A stretch of 39,753 nucleotides of DNA from Acidobacteriota bacterium. GTDB lineage: Bacteria > Acidobacteriota > Polarisedimenticolia > Gp22-AA2 > AA152. The notes below the pieces were generated by a model. It was not told the DNA's origin. It saw only the letters and a program-made list of their open reading frames with translations, and ran no database searches. Numbering within the stretch: position 1 is the first letter of the stretch; the number at the start of each line of letters is the position of its first letter. The position numbers and the translations under genes were made by a program. The DNA lies in assembly GCA_022616665.1 (NCBI GenBank), contig JAKEFJ010000001.1:1-39753 (forward strand). Direction: 5' to 3'. This document shows positions 1-8,122 of the stretch, one piece after another.

Positions 1-626
1 GCGCGCGGCCGCTGCTTCGCAGCGGCGCTCGACCGGGGGATACGATCTACGTGTCGGGGAGTCTTGGGGGAGCGGCGCTGGGGCTGAGCCTCCTGCGCGC
101 CGGGTGGCGCTGGGAGGCCATCACGCAGCGCAAGCATCGCGCCTCGTCACCAGCGACGAAGCTGGCCGCCGGCGCTCTCAAGAAGCACCTCGCTCCGGAA
201 CCGGAGCTGGAGCTGGGCCGGCTCCTGGCTCGGCACTCGCTGGCCACCTCCGCCATGGATTTGAGCGACGGCCTGTCGCTCGATTTACACCGGCTCTGTC
301 GGGCCAGTCGAGTTGGGGCGCGCATCTTCTCCGCCGCCCTTCCGCTGGATCAGGCTGCGGTGGCGTACCTGGGGGAGGAGCAGGCTGGGCGATTGGCCCT
401 CCATGGAGGTGAGGACTATCGACTCCTCTTCTCGGTTCCCCCCAGCCGGGTAAACCGCCTGTGCCGCCTGGCCCCACTCGATCGCCTCCACCCCATTGGG
501 CAGTTCGTCCCACCTCGGGAAGGCATCAAGCTCCAAGACGAGGCGGGCAAGTTGGTTCCCCTGCCTCCCCTGGGCTATGACCATTTCGTCTCCGGCGGGG
601 CGATGCAGCGCCCCAAGCGTCGCTGA
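1..626 (+). CDS. thiL: Thiamine-monophosphate kinase, C-terminal part (cut by window start)
   Basis: ThiL phosphorylates thiamine monophosphate to thiamine diphosphate with ATP, in the cytoplasm. The reading frame is already open at base 3 and begins ARPLLRSGARPGDTIYVSG, so the first bases belong to the gene and the GTG at 51 is internal. Family motifs seen are GDTIYVSGSLGGAALG, DLSDGLSLDL and HGGEDYRLLF, all from the C-terminal half of the AIR synthase-like fold. About 207 residues remain of a usual 310-340, so the N-terminal third lies outside the window. The gene ends 180 bases before the sigma factor gene. No terminator is obvious between them. Confidence 0.93.
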   Translation, partial: ARPLLRSGARPGDTIYVSGSLGGAALGLSLLRAGWRWEAITQRKHRASSPATKLAAGALKKHLAPEPELELGRLLARHSLATSAMDLSDGLSLDLHRLCRASRVGARIFSAALPLDQAAVAYLGEEQAGRLALHGGEDYRLLFSVPPSRVNRLCRLAPLDRLHPIGQFVPPREGIKLQDEAGKLVPLPPLGYDHFVSGGAMQRPKRR

Positions 627-806
627 GCCCGCGGGTGCCCTCCCCACTCCGTCGAGGTAGAATGTCCGGCGGAAGTCAAGCTGGATGAAGACCTTGCGAG
701 AAATCGCCAAAATTAGTCTAGACGCCACGGCCAATCCCTTCGTTTGTAGAGAGGAATCGGTTCTCCTCCTGCATTCAGGGCTGTCCCGTGCGGGGGTCCG
801 CTGAGG

Positions 807-1388
807 ATGGATGAGCGGGAGCTGATTCGACTGGCCCAGGCAGGGGACCTCCAGGCGTTCGAGCAGCTGGTGAAGGGGTGGCGTGAGCAGGTCTTCAGGA
901 TTGCCCGTCAAATCGTCGGGGAAGAAGAGGGCGCCAAGGACGTGGCGCAGATGGTCTTCATCCGCCTCTGGCAAGTCCTGCGCAGGTACCGCGAAGGGGG
1001 AAGCTTCGCGGCTTACCTCCATCGGATCACCGTGAACCTGGCCATCGACTTCTGTCGCGAGCAGTCCCGACGCGCCACGGCCGAATCCTGGGACCCCGCG
1101 GGGATGGACGCGCTGCCGTCACTGCCGGCCGGGCTTGAACAGAGTCCCTCTCCGGGAGAGCTGCAGAAGATTTTCGAAATCCTTTCACGGCGGCTCTCGC
1201 CGAAACAGCGGGCCGCCTTCGTCCTGAGGGAAATCGAGGGGATTCCCACGGAAGAGGTCTCGGAAATTCTTGGAATGAGGCAGTCCACGATTCGCACGCA
1301 TGTCCAGGAGGCCCGGAGGATTCTGCAGGAGTCTTTGCGGCGGCTCTATCCCGAGTATGCGCGGGGAAGCCAGGAGAAGCAGCGGTGA
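807..1388 (+). CDS. ECF-type RNA polymerase sigma factor
   Basis: This is a 193-residue sigma-70 family factor of the extracytoplasmic-function type. Region 2 spans about residues 7-90 (core-binding helix with DVAQMVFIRLWQ, then the -10 recognition part around FAAYLHRITVNLAIDF). A short variable linker follows, then region 4 at about 120-180 with the helix-turn-helix near 146-170 (IPTEEVSEILGMRQSTIRTH). There are no region 1 or 3 domains. The stop overlaps the GTG start of the next gene (GTGA), so the two are probably translated together, as is usual for an ECF factor and its regulator. The pilus/secretion operon starts about 620 bases downstream and is a plausible target, which is inference. 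No ECF promoter was recognised upstream. Confidence 0.9.
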   Translation: MDERELIRLAQAGDLQAFEQLVKGWREQVFRIARQIVGEEEGAKDVAQMVFIRLWQVLRRYREGGSFAAYLHRITVNLAIDFCREQSRRATAESWDPAGMDALPSLPAGLEQSPSPGELQKIFEILSRRLSPKQRAAFVLREIEGIPTEEVSEILGMRQSTIRTHVQEARRILQESLRRLYPEYARGSQEKQR

Positions 1389-1810
1389 AAGAGCTGCGCG
1401 ATCCATCGGATTTCTTCCGACCCCTGAAGGAAACCCATCCTCCAGAGGAGTTTTGGGTCGGATTCTGGCCCTCGGTGCGCTCCGGAATCCGTGAAGCCGA
1501 GATGTCCCGCCGTCCGATGCTGACCCCTGCGGGAGCGCTGCTATTGGGCTCATCCGCGGGCGTGATGGTGGCGGCGGCGGTCCTCGTGCTCGGATTCCTG
1601 GTCGTGCCGGCCTTGCGAATGGCCCCGCAACCGGCTTCCTACCCCGCCACCGCCCTGCAAGCCTCCGTCCAACATGGCGAGGAGACGACCTCTCCACCGG
1701 TCCTGGAAGATCTCGGCTCGGCATCCGCCAGGGTGTATACCTTCCACGTGGGGGAAAAGGCGGACGCGACGGATGTCATATTCATCGTGGATGAATCCAT
1801 TGATCTATAA
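1385..1810 (+). CDS. Small membrane protein, probable anti-sigma factor
   Basis: The predicted protein has 141 residues and starts at a GTG overlapping the sigma factor stop. The N-terminal 45 residues are soluble and include the segment PPEEFWVGFWPSVRSGI, of the amphipathic kind seen in short anti-sigma domains. One strongly hydrophobic segment spans about residues 48-78. The rest (about 60 residues) would be periplasmic and ends in the acidic, hydrophobic tail DVIFIVDESIDL. No zinc-binding HxxxCxxC motif is present, so it is not a classical ZAS anti-sigma. The role is inferred from position, topology and translational overlap. It could also be an unrelated small membrane protein. Confidence 0.6.
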   Translation: MKELRDPSDFFRPLKETHPPEEFWVGFWPSVRSGIREAEMSRRPMLTPAGALLLGSSAGVMVAAAVLVLGFLVVPALRMAPQPASYPATALQASVQHGEETTSPPVLEDLGSASARVYTFHVGEKADATDVIFIVDESIDL

Positions 1811-1833
1811 GACCGAGCGATGTGCATCCGCTC

Positions 1834-1952
1834 TTGCAGGCGACGGACTGAAAAGCAGTCCGCGCCTGAAGTGCGGGAATAGAGGAAGGCACCGGAAAGT
1901 ACTTTCCGTTGCAAGCGACGGACTAAGTGCAGTCCGCGCCCGGAGTGTGGCC
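1834..1952 (+). promoter_or_regulatory. Leader with two hairpin repeats and a 16-bp palindrome
   Basis: Two imperfect copies of a 42-43-base unit lie at 1834-1876 and 1909-1950. Each has the core GCGACGGACT, a short loop, then AGTCCGCGCC, and so folds into a stem with an asymmetric AC/G internal loop. Both copies start TTGCA and share a GxxxGTGxGG tail. Between them, at 1893-1908, is the perfect palindrome CGGAAAGTACTTTCCG. The block lies between the anti-sigma stop and the first gene of the secretion operon. It could be a structured 5' leader RNA or a protein-binding site. It does not match the c-di-GMP (GEMM) riboswitch consensus as I know it. Confidence 0.5.
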
Positions 1953-2007
1953 TATCCGACTGATCGATCCCATACTGCTTTGAAGGCACGTGGAGAGCGA
2001 GGGAGTC

Positions 2008-2742
2008 ATGAAGCGACCCGTTGAGAGGATTGTCCGTGCTTGCCTGCTCGGTTTGCTCCTCTTCCTGTGCCCCGGATCCCCGCATCCGCAGAGCAGCCCC
2101 GAGCCGAATGCGCAGCGCCTGCCGACCCAGCTGTTCACCGTGCGATTCAAGGATGTGAACGATGTCTATCTGCTCATCGAGCCACTGCTCTCGGCGAAGG
2201 GCTCGGTGTCGATGCAGCCAAGGTTGAAGACTCTGGCCGTCACCGACGACGAGGACACGCTGCGCCGAGTCGAAGAGATGATACGCAGCTACGACCTTCC
2301 TCCGAAAAACGTCGAAGTGGCTCTGCAGCTCATCCTGGCCTCAACCGAAGGGCAGCCCGAGAAGATCTCGCCGCGCATCCGGGGGGTCATCGACAAGCTC
2401 AATGAGATCTCCACCCGCTGGTCCGACTACCGGCTGCTGGGAAGCGCCACGGTCACCGCCAGCGAAGGGGAGAAGGCCAGCGTGGAGATGGGCCAGGACT
2501 ATCGCATCAGCTTCGCGGTGGATTACGCATCCGGCGAGCAGCAGTTGGTTCACTTCAAGCGCTTCACTTTGGACCGGCGGGACGCCGCAAAGGGACCCGA
2601 GACTTCGGGGGAGACCTATACCCGGGTCCTGGACACAGCGCTGAACCTCAAGGAAGACAAGCTCTACATCTTCGGGGCCTCGAAGATGGAGGGCAGTAAC
2701 CGGGCGCTGTTCATGACCATCACCGCGTCCGCCCAGCAGTAG
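2008..2742 (+). CDS. Small exported secretin-like protein (N1-type domain)
   Basis: This 244-residue protein starts at the ATG preceded by a GAGCGAGGGAG stretch; an in-frame GTG at 1990 would only lengthen the signal peptide. Residues 5-24 form a signal peptide (RIVRACLLGLLLFLCPG). Residues 40-97 read as a secretin N1-type fold, with FTVRFKDVNDVYLLIEPLL and a conserved LAVTDDEDTLRRVEEMI. The second half carries SEGEKASVEMGQ (about 152-163), which closely resembles SEGEKASVKIGD in the full secretin encoded at 9485-11881. It is far too short to form a secretin ring. It may be a periplasmic accessory of the secretin or a degenerate paralogue. It is the first gene of the operon and ends 13 bases before pilC. 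Confidence 0.65.
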   Translation: MKRPVERIVRACLLGLLLFLCPGSPHPQSSPEPNAQRLPTQLFTVRFKDVNDVYLLIEPLLSAKGSVSMQPRLKTLAVTDDEDTLRRVEEMIRSYDLPPKNVEVALQLILASTEGQPEKISPRIRGVIDKLNEISTRWSDYRLLGSATVTASEGEKASVEMGQDYRISFAVDYASGEQQLVHFKRFTLDRRDAAKGPETSGETYTRVLDTALNLKEDKLYIFGASKMEGSNRALFMTITASAQQ

Positions 2743-2755
2743 GAGAGCCGGGACC

Positions 2756-3973
2756 ATGCCCGAGTTCGTCGCCAAGATGGGAACCGCCGAGGGGGATGTC
2801 ATCGAGCGGGTCTACCTTTCGGAGAACGCCGATGCCCTGCGGCGCGACCTGGAGAGGAAGGACTTCCTGGTTTTCTCCATCCGCCGCAAAGCGGGGTTCG
2901 GCTCCCTCCTCCCCGGCATGGGCCGTGGCCGGATCAAGATGAAGGAATTCCTCATCTTCAACCAGCAGCTGGCGGCGCTTCTCCAGGCGGGGCTCCCCAT
3001 CATCTCCTCACTGGATGTCCTCCTGGAGCGCCGCAAGAATCCGTCGTTCCGGAAGGCCCTCACCGACATCCGCGATCAGGTCAAGGCGGGGACCTCGCTC
3101 TCCGAGGCGTTCGCATCCCAGGGGGATCTCTTTCCGCCCATCTACTCTTCCTCCCTGGCCTCCGGCGAGCGAAGCGGCGAAGTGGCTTCCGTCCTGCGAC
3201 GCTACATCACTCATACCAAGAAAGTGCTGGGCCTGAAGAGCAAGGTGATCGCGGCGCTCATCTATCCCGCCATCCTCTTCCTCATGTCCTTCATGGTGAT
3301 CGCAATCCTGATCTATTTCGTCATTCCCAAATTTTCTGAAATCTACGCCGGCTTCGGCGGGATCGAGAATCTCCCGCTGATCACCAAGATACTTCTGGGG
3401 GTCTCGAACTTCGCCACGCAAAACGCCGCGCTCATGGTGCCGGGGCTCCTGGCGGCGTTCCTGGGCTTCACCGCCTGGCGGCGGACGGCGTCGGGAGCGC
3501 TTACGGTAGACAGCTGGGTCCTCAAAGTCCCCTTCGTTGGAGGCATCATCCACAAGTACTGCGTCTCGCGCTTCACGCGCACCCTGGGCACTCTCGTGGC
3601 GGGAGGCATCCCGCTGGTCAACTCGCTGGAAATCGCCGCTCCCGCGGCAGGCAACCGGTTCTTCGTGAGCAAGCTTTCCACCGTCCCGGGGAAAGTGCGG
3701 GAAGGAAACGCCCTGGCCACCTCGCTGGAGCAGACCGGGCTGTTCTCCGATTTGGCGCTCGAGATGATTAAAGTCGGGGAATCCACCGGGGCCCTGCAGG
3801 AAATGCTGGACAACGTCTCGTCGCTTTATGACGAGGAGATCGACGACAGCCTCCAGAACATCGAAGCGCTCATGGTGCCCGTGATGCTGGTGTTCATGGG
3901 GGTGTTCATCGCGTTCATCATGCTGGCCATCTACATGCCCCTCATCAAGAGCTACGGAATGCAGGGGCGCTAG
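2756..3973 (+). CDS. pilC: Inner-membrane platform protein PilC/GspF
   Basis: At 405 residues this is the normal length for the polytopic platform protein that links the assembly ATPase to the pseudopilus. The N-terminal part (residues 1-45) is the small YcjW-like cytoplasmic segment common in PilC. Two T2SSF domains follow, at about 70-195 and 270-395, each ending in hydrophobic spans (for example ALIYPAILFLMSFMVIAI and VPVMLVFMGVFIAFIMLAIY). The family segments FNQQLAALLQAGLPI and TLGTLVAGGIPLVNSLEIA are clear, and each marks the start of a repeat. The gene sits between the small secretin-like gene and the ATPase gene with short gaps. Confidence 0.93.
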   Translation: MPEFVAKMGTAEGDVIERVYLSENADALRRDLERKDFLVFSIRRKAGFGSLLPGMGRGRIKMKEFLIFNQQLAALLQAGLPIISSLDVLLERRKNPSFRKALTDIRDQVKAGTSLSEAFASQGDLFPPIYSSSLASGERSGEVASVLRRYITHTKKVLGLKSKVIAALIYPAILFLMSFMVIAILIYFVIPKFSEIYAGFGGIENLPLITKILLGVSNFATQNAALMVPGLLAAFLGFTAWRRTASGALTVDSWVLKVPFVGGIIHKYCVSRFTRTLGTLVAGGIPLVNSLEIAAPAAGNRFFVSKLSTVPGKVREGNALATSLEQTGLFSDLALEMIKVGESTGALQEMLDNVSSLYDEEIDDSLQNIEALMVPVMLVFMGVFIAFIMLAIYMPLIKSYGMQGR

Positions 3974-4000
3974 GGATCGGGTGAAGAAGGGAGGAGGGTC

Positions 4001-5677
4001 TTGGCCCAGGAAGTGAAGCAACGCAAGCCCGCCGCGGTGGCGGAGGCGAGCACCGGGACGATTCAGCCTGAACCCCAGGTCCCTCGCGAGGCCGAGACTC
4101 TCTCCGAGGACCTCCTCGCACAGCGGTTGGCGGAGAGGCTGAAGGTCCCTTACGTGAACCTCAATGATTTCCAGATTGACGCCGATCTGTTCCGCTCGAT
4201 TCCCGTGGACCTCATGTTCCGGTACAACTTCGTTCCCTGGAAAATGGAGGAGGGACGATTGCTGGTGGTGATTGCCGATCCCAGCAACGTCCTGATGATG
4301 GACGACCTGGAACTCCTGCTGGGCCGCCCCTTGATCCCGGCGGTTGGAAGCTCTTCCGCCATCCAGGAGATCCTCAAGAAGAGCGAATCTTCCCAGCGGG
4401 TCCTGGAAGAGGCCACCGAGGAGTTCAAGCTCCAGCTCATCCAGGATGACGAGAGCGGCGAGGATCAGCTCACCATCGACAAGCTCACCTCCGACCAGAG
4501 TCCCATCGTCAAGCTGGTTGACACCACCATCTTCAACGCCCTCCAGCGCCGGGCCTCCGACATCCACATCGAGACCCGGGATCGGGAGGTGATGATCAAG
4601 TACCGCATCGACGGGGTGCTCATGAACGCCATGGAGCCCATCGACAAGAAGTTTCATTCGACCATCATCTCGCGCATCAAAGTCATGTCCGAGCTGGACA
4701 TCGCCGAGAAACGGATTCCCCAGGACGGCCGCTTCAAGCTCAAGATCCGCGGCCGGGCCATCGACTTCCGCGTCTCCATCATGCCCAGCGTCCACGGCGA
4801 GGACGCGGTCATCCGAATCCTGGACAAGGAATCGGTCAACCAGGAATTCTCCGAGCTCCGACTGGACGTGCTGGGATTCAGCGCCGAGGATCTCAAGAAG
4901 CTGCGGAAGTTCATCCGGGAGCCCTACGGGATGATCCTGGTCACCGGGCCCACCGGCTCGGGAAAGACCACCACCCTCTACGCCGCCCTCTCGGAGATCA
5001 AGAGCGTGGAGGACAAGATCATCACCATCGAGGATCCGGTGGAGTACCAGCTTTCCGGGATTACCCAGATTCCGGTGAACGAGAAGAAGGGTCTGACGTT
5101 CGCCCGGGGCCTCCGTTCCATCCTGCGGCACGACCCGGACAAGATCATGGTGGGAGAGATCCGCGACGAGGAAACGGCGCAGATCGCCATCCAGTCGGCC
5201 CTCACCGGACACCTGGTATTCACCACCGTCCACGCCAACAATGTGGTGGACGTGCTCGGGCGATTCCTGAACATGAAAGTGGAGCCCTACAACTTCGTCT
5301 CGGCCCTGAACTGCATCGTGGCCCAGCGGCTGGTGCGGCTCATCTGTGCCAAGTGCAAGCATCCGATGACCTACCCGGCGACGTTCATCGAAGAGAGCGG
5401 GTTGGATTCAGCGCGCTACGCCGCCCACGTGTTTCAGGAGGGGCGCGGTTGCCTGGATTGCAACGGCACCGGGTACAAGGGACGGATGGCCATCGCCGAG
5501 ATTCTGGACATGTCCGATCAAATCCGTCAGCTGATCCTCGACCGGCGCTCCGCGGCGGAGATCAAGAAAGCGGCGCGCGAGGAGGGGATGGTCTTCATGC
5601 GCGACGTCGCAGTGGCCCGCGCGCTGGAAGGGCACACCACGCTTCGAGAAATCAACAAAGTTACGTTCGTGGAGTGA
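4001..5677 (+). CDS. pilB: Type IV pilus/type II secretion assembly ATPase PilB/GspE
   Basis: This 558-residue hexameric ATPase powers pseudopilus extension at the cytoplasmic side. The start is a TTG behind GGGAGGAGGG. Residues 34-126 form the N-terminal T2SSE_N (MshEN-like) domain. The catalytic domain has Walker A GPTGSGKTTT (about 316-325), an Asp box near 340-350 (ITIEDPVEY), Walker B IMVGEIRDEE (382-391) and the His box LVFTTVHANN (405-414). A zinc site of four cysteines is complete (CAKC at 449-452 and CLDC at 484-487), typical of PilB/GspE and absent from the retraction ATPase PilT. No PilT gene accompanies it. Confidence 0.95.
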   Translation: MAQEVKQRKPAAVAEASTGTIQPEPQVPREAETLSEDLLAQRLAERLKVPYVNLNDFQIDADLFRSIPVDLMFRYNFVPWKMEEGRLLVVIADPSNVLMMDDLELLLGRPLIPAVGSSSAIQEILKKSESSQRVLEEATEEFKLQLIQDDESGEDQLTIDKLTSDQSPIVKLVDTTIFNALQRRASDIHIETRDREVMIKYRIDGVLMNAMEPIDKKFHSTIISRIKVMSELDIAEKRIPQDGRFKLKIRGRAIDFRVSIMPSVHGEDAVIRILDKESVNQEFSELRLDVLGFSAEDLKKLRKFIREPYGMILVTGPTGSGKTTTLYAALSEIKSVEDKIITIEDPVEYQLSGITQIPVNEKKGLTFARGLRSILRHDPDKIMVGEIRDEETAQIAIQSALTGHLVFTTVHANNVVDVLGRFLNMKVEPYNFVSALNCIVAQRLVRLICAKCKHPMTYPATFIEESGLDSARYAAHVFQEGRGCLDCNGTGYKGRMAIAEILDMSDQIRQLILDRRSAAEIKKAAREEGMVFMRDVAVARALEGHTTLREINKVTFVE

Positions 5678-5684
5678 AGGCTTC

Positions 5685-6728
5685 GTGCTCGCACCTCAGC
5701 TCGAGATGATTCTGCAGAAAATCGGCCTGGTGCCGGGCGTGGGACCCGCCAGGCTCAAGCCACGCCTTCCCCAGGTGGCGGTGATCGTCCTGCCGGACCG
5801 CGTCGGAGTGGTGCGCCTGTCGGGGCCCGCCACGCGCGGCGCAACCGGGAGCTCCCGCCCCTCGCTGATTGCCTACAAGGAGGTTTCGATTCCACCGGGA
5901 GTGGTGCTGCCCTCCTTGACCCACGCCAACTTCGTCGATTCCGGCCCGGTGGATCAGGCGCTGCGCGCGGCCTTTTTGGAGGCGGCGCCGAAGGACGATC
6001 GGATCTGCCTGGTGGTTCCCGACAGCATGGCGCGGGTTTCCATTCTGAGGTTCAACCGGATGCCGGCGAACCGCAGGGAAGTTCTGGACCTGATCCGCTT
6101 CCGCATGCAGAAGGTCCTCCCGTTCCGCGTCGAGGAGGCGGCGCTGGATTACCAGCTGCTGTCGGAGTCTGCGGCGGCGGAGCCGGACTTTCTCGTGACC
6201 CTCGCCCAGAGGACCGTTCTCTTCCAGTACGAACGGCTCCTGACCAGGATGAATCGGTTTCCCGGCCTGGTGGATCTCGAGAGCTTCAGCCTGGTGAACC
6301 TGCTCTTCAGGGACCCGGAGATGGCCGGGATGGACAAAGGAGATTGGGCCTTGGTGAACGCCGGGCCGGGCTATCTCACGGTGCTGTTCTTCCGGGAAGG
6401 CTCGCTCTGCTTCTACCGCTCGAAAGCGGTGGCCGATGAGGAGCGCTCCCCCGACCGGTTCCATCCGGCCCTTCGCCGGGAACTGGCCTCGTGCGCCTCC
6501 TTCTACCGGGAGCACCTCTCGGGCTCGGCGCTGGCACGCGCCGTCCTGAGGACCTCCAACGGGGAATCCCGCTTCCTGCCGGGAATGGTTCAGGAGGAGC
6601 TGGCATGCCCCGTCGCCATGCTGGATGCCGGAAAGGCCGTCGCGCTTCCGGCCGGCTCCGACCCGGCGGATCCGAAATGGCAGGCCCTCGCACCGGCCAT
6701 CGGCGCCGCGCTGGGGAGGCGGGCATGA
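5685..6728 (+). CDS. pilM: PilM-like actin-fold assembly protein
   Basis: This 347-residue protein starts at GTG 5685, seven bases after pilB. PilM is a cytoplasmic actin-like protein that binds the N-terminal tail of PilN and joins the inner-membrane alignment complex. The similarity rests on overall pattern: a beta-rich N-terminus with PQVAVIVLPDRVGVVRLSG, the segment RFRMQKVLPFRVEEAALDYQLL typical of PilM/GspL, and a length equal to PilM. Identification is supported mostly by the fixed order M-N-O-P-Q. The stop overlaps the pilN start as ATGA. A GspL-type cytoplasmic domain is the closest alternative. Confidence 0.82.
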   Translation: MLAPQLEMILQKIGLVPGVGPARLKPRLPQVAVIVLPDRVGVVRLSGPATRGATGSSRPSLIAYKEVSIPPGVVLPSLTHANFVDSGPVDQALRAAFLEAAPKDDRICLVVPDSMARVSILRFNRMPANRREVLDLIRFRMQKVLPFRVEEAALDYQLLSESAAAEPDFLVTLAQRTVLFQYERLLTRMNRFPGLVDLESFSLVNLLFRDPEMAGMDKGDWALVNAGPGYLTVLFFREGSLCFYRSKAVADEERSPDRFHPALRRELASCASFYREHLSGSALARAVLRTSNGESRFLPGMVQEELACPVAMLDAGKAVALPAGSDPADPKWQALAPAIGAALGRRA

Positions 6729-8122
6729 GGCTTCTGGAGATCAACCTTGCCACCCGTCCCTTTCGAAACAACACCCTTTATTGGGTGGGATTCGGATCGG
6801 CGGCTTTCATCCTGCTGGTGCTCACGGGCATGAACGGCTGGCTCTTCTTCCACTCGGGCACCTCGGTCAAGCATTACGAGGAGGAGATGGTCCTCAAGCA
6901 GCAGAAGCGCGATGGACTCTCCCGGGACGAGCAGCGCCTGGGCGTGAAGCTCACCAAGCTCGATTTCAACGGCCTGCGGCAGCAGGCGGAATTCGCCAAT
7001 GATGCCATCCGGCGGCGCGTCTTCTCCTGGACGGAGCTGTTCAACCGGCTGGAAGAGGTGGTTCCCCCCGCGGTGATGCTTACGGCGGTGCGGCCTGAAA
7101 TCCAGGCTGAGGGGATCTCCATCGTGGCGGAAGGGATGGCCAAGGATCAGGAAGGGCTGCTGGATTTCGAGGAGGGTCTCATCCGCAGCGCTTACTTCGC
7201 CCGGATCTACCCGGGCAGCGAGCGCAGAGAGCAGCGGGGTGGAGAGCTCCACTTTTCGCTGAAATTCGATTACTTGCCGGGTGGCCGGCCGGATGCGGCG
7301 CCGGCGGCTCCCGCGAAAAAGCCGGTGAAGCCGGCAAGCGAGGTGGCCGGCGATTCGACGAAGGGGTCGGAGCCACCCCACGAGACGGTGAAAGCCCCTG
7401 CGGCTCCACCGCCCCAGCCCGCCCCGAGCAACATTCCGGCAGGTGGATCCGGCCTTCTCGCCGCACAAACCCCAGCGCTTCCAGCGGCGACCGGCGTGGC
7501 TCCCGCCCCGGCGGCGACGGCTCCGGCCAATCCACAGCCGGTCCCGGCTCCGGTGGCAAATGATTCCCATGCCACGGCGCCTTCCAAGGCCCCGCCGAAA
7601 GCATCTTCAGGGTATCAGGGGGGGCGAACCCCTCCGGCACCCGGCACCAATCCGCGATTCACGCTCAACGCGAAACGCGGCGGCCCGGCCGGCCGTTCCA
7701 TGCTCAAACCCAAGATGGGAGTGGCGACTCGCATCGCAGGGGCGGAGGCGGGTCCCGGTCCCGAGGAACAGAAGATGCTGGCGGAAGCCGCGGCTGCGGC
7801 CTCCTTCAACGACAAGCCTCTGGAAGACGTGATCGCCTATCTGATGAAGAACCGCTCCATGACCTTCGTCTTCGATGGGAGCTTCGACTTGAGGCAGAGG
7901 GTGACCATGGACGTCTGGGAAAAGGAGCAGCGGGAAATCGTCGACATGCTCGCCGCCAAGCTGGGCGCGGTGGCCAACCAGGACGGTGAGAACAACTATC
8001 GTTTCTCGAAGCCTCCGGAGACACTTGAGGAGCCTCCCGTGGAGGAGGAGCCGGTGCCCGAGGAGCCCGCGGAAGAGCCGCCTCCCAAGGATGACGGCCA
8101 GAAAGAGGATGGGAATGTTTAA
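6725..8122 (+). CDS. pilN: PilN-like protein with an added C-terminal STN-like domain
   Basis: The ATG at 6725 overlaps the pilM stop; an open frame extends upstream but lies inside pilM. The N-terminus MRLLEINLATRPFRNN is the classic PilN motif that docks on PilM. One membrane span follows at about 19-41, then a coiled-coil and ferredoxin-like periplasmic part to about residue 185. Unlike ordinary PilN (about 180-220 residues), this protein has 465. A Pro/Ala-rich linker (about 185-345) leads to a C-terminal domain at about 350-430 that reads as a secretin/TonB short N-terminal (STN) fold, with FNDKPLEDVIAYLMKNRSM and VTMDVWEKEQREIVDMLA. The end is acidic and Pro-rich. The fusion could let PilN touch the secretin N-domains directly. 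Confidence 0.82.
   Translation: MRLLEINLATRPFRNNTLYWVGFGSAAFILLVLTGMNGWLFFHSGTSVKHYEEEMVLKQQKRDGLSRDEQRLGVKLTKLDFNGLRQQAEFANDAIRRRVFSWTELFNRLEEVVPPAVMLTAVRPEIQAEGISIVAEGMAKDQEGLLDFEEGLIRSAYFARIYPGSERREQRGGELHFSLKFDYLPGGRPDAAPAAPAKKPVKPASEVAGDSTKGSEPPHETVKAPAAPPPQPAPSNIPAGGSGLLAAQTPALPAATGVAPAPAATAPANPQPVPAPVANDSHATAPSKAPPKASSGYQGGRTPPAPGTNPRFTLNAKRGGPAGRSMLKPKMGVATRIAGAEAGPGPEEQKMLAEAAAAASFNDKPLEDVIAYLMKNRSMTFVFDGSFDLRQRVTMDVWEKEQREIVDMLAAKLGAVANQDGENNYRFSKPPETLEEPPVEEEPVPEEPAEEPPPKDDGQKEDGNV

Noticed and set aside
1811-1989. c-di-GMP (GEMM) riboswitch before the pilus-type operon
   Set aside because: The conserved tetraloop/receptor and GGGACGCAAAGCC-type core are not present; only the unexplained hairpins are seen.
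3008-5362. 784-codon open frame on the minus strand opposite pilC and pilB
   Set aside because: It is antisense to two clearly conserved genes, and its protein is rich in His/Asp/Gly/Arg without domains. Such frames are common opposite GC-rich genes.
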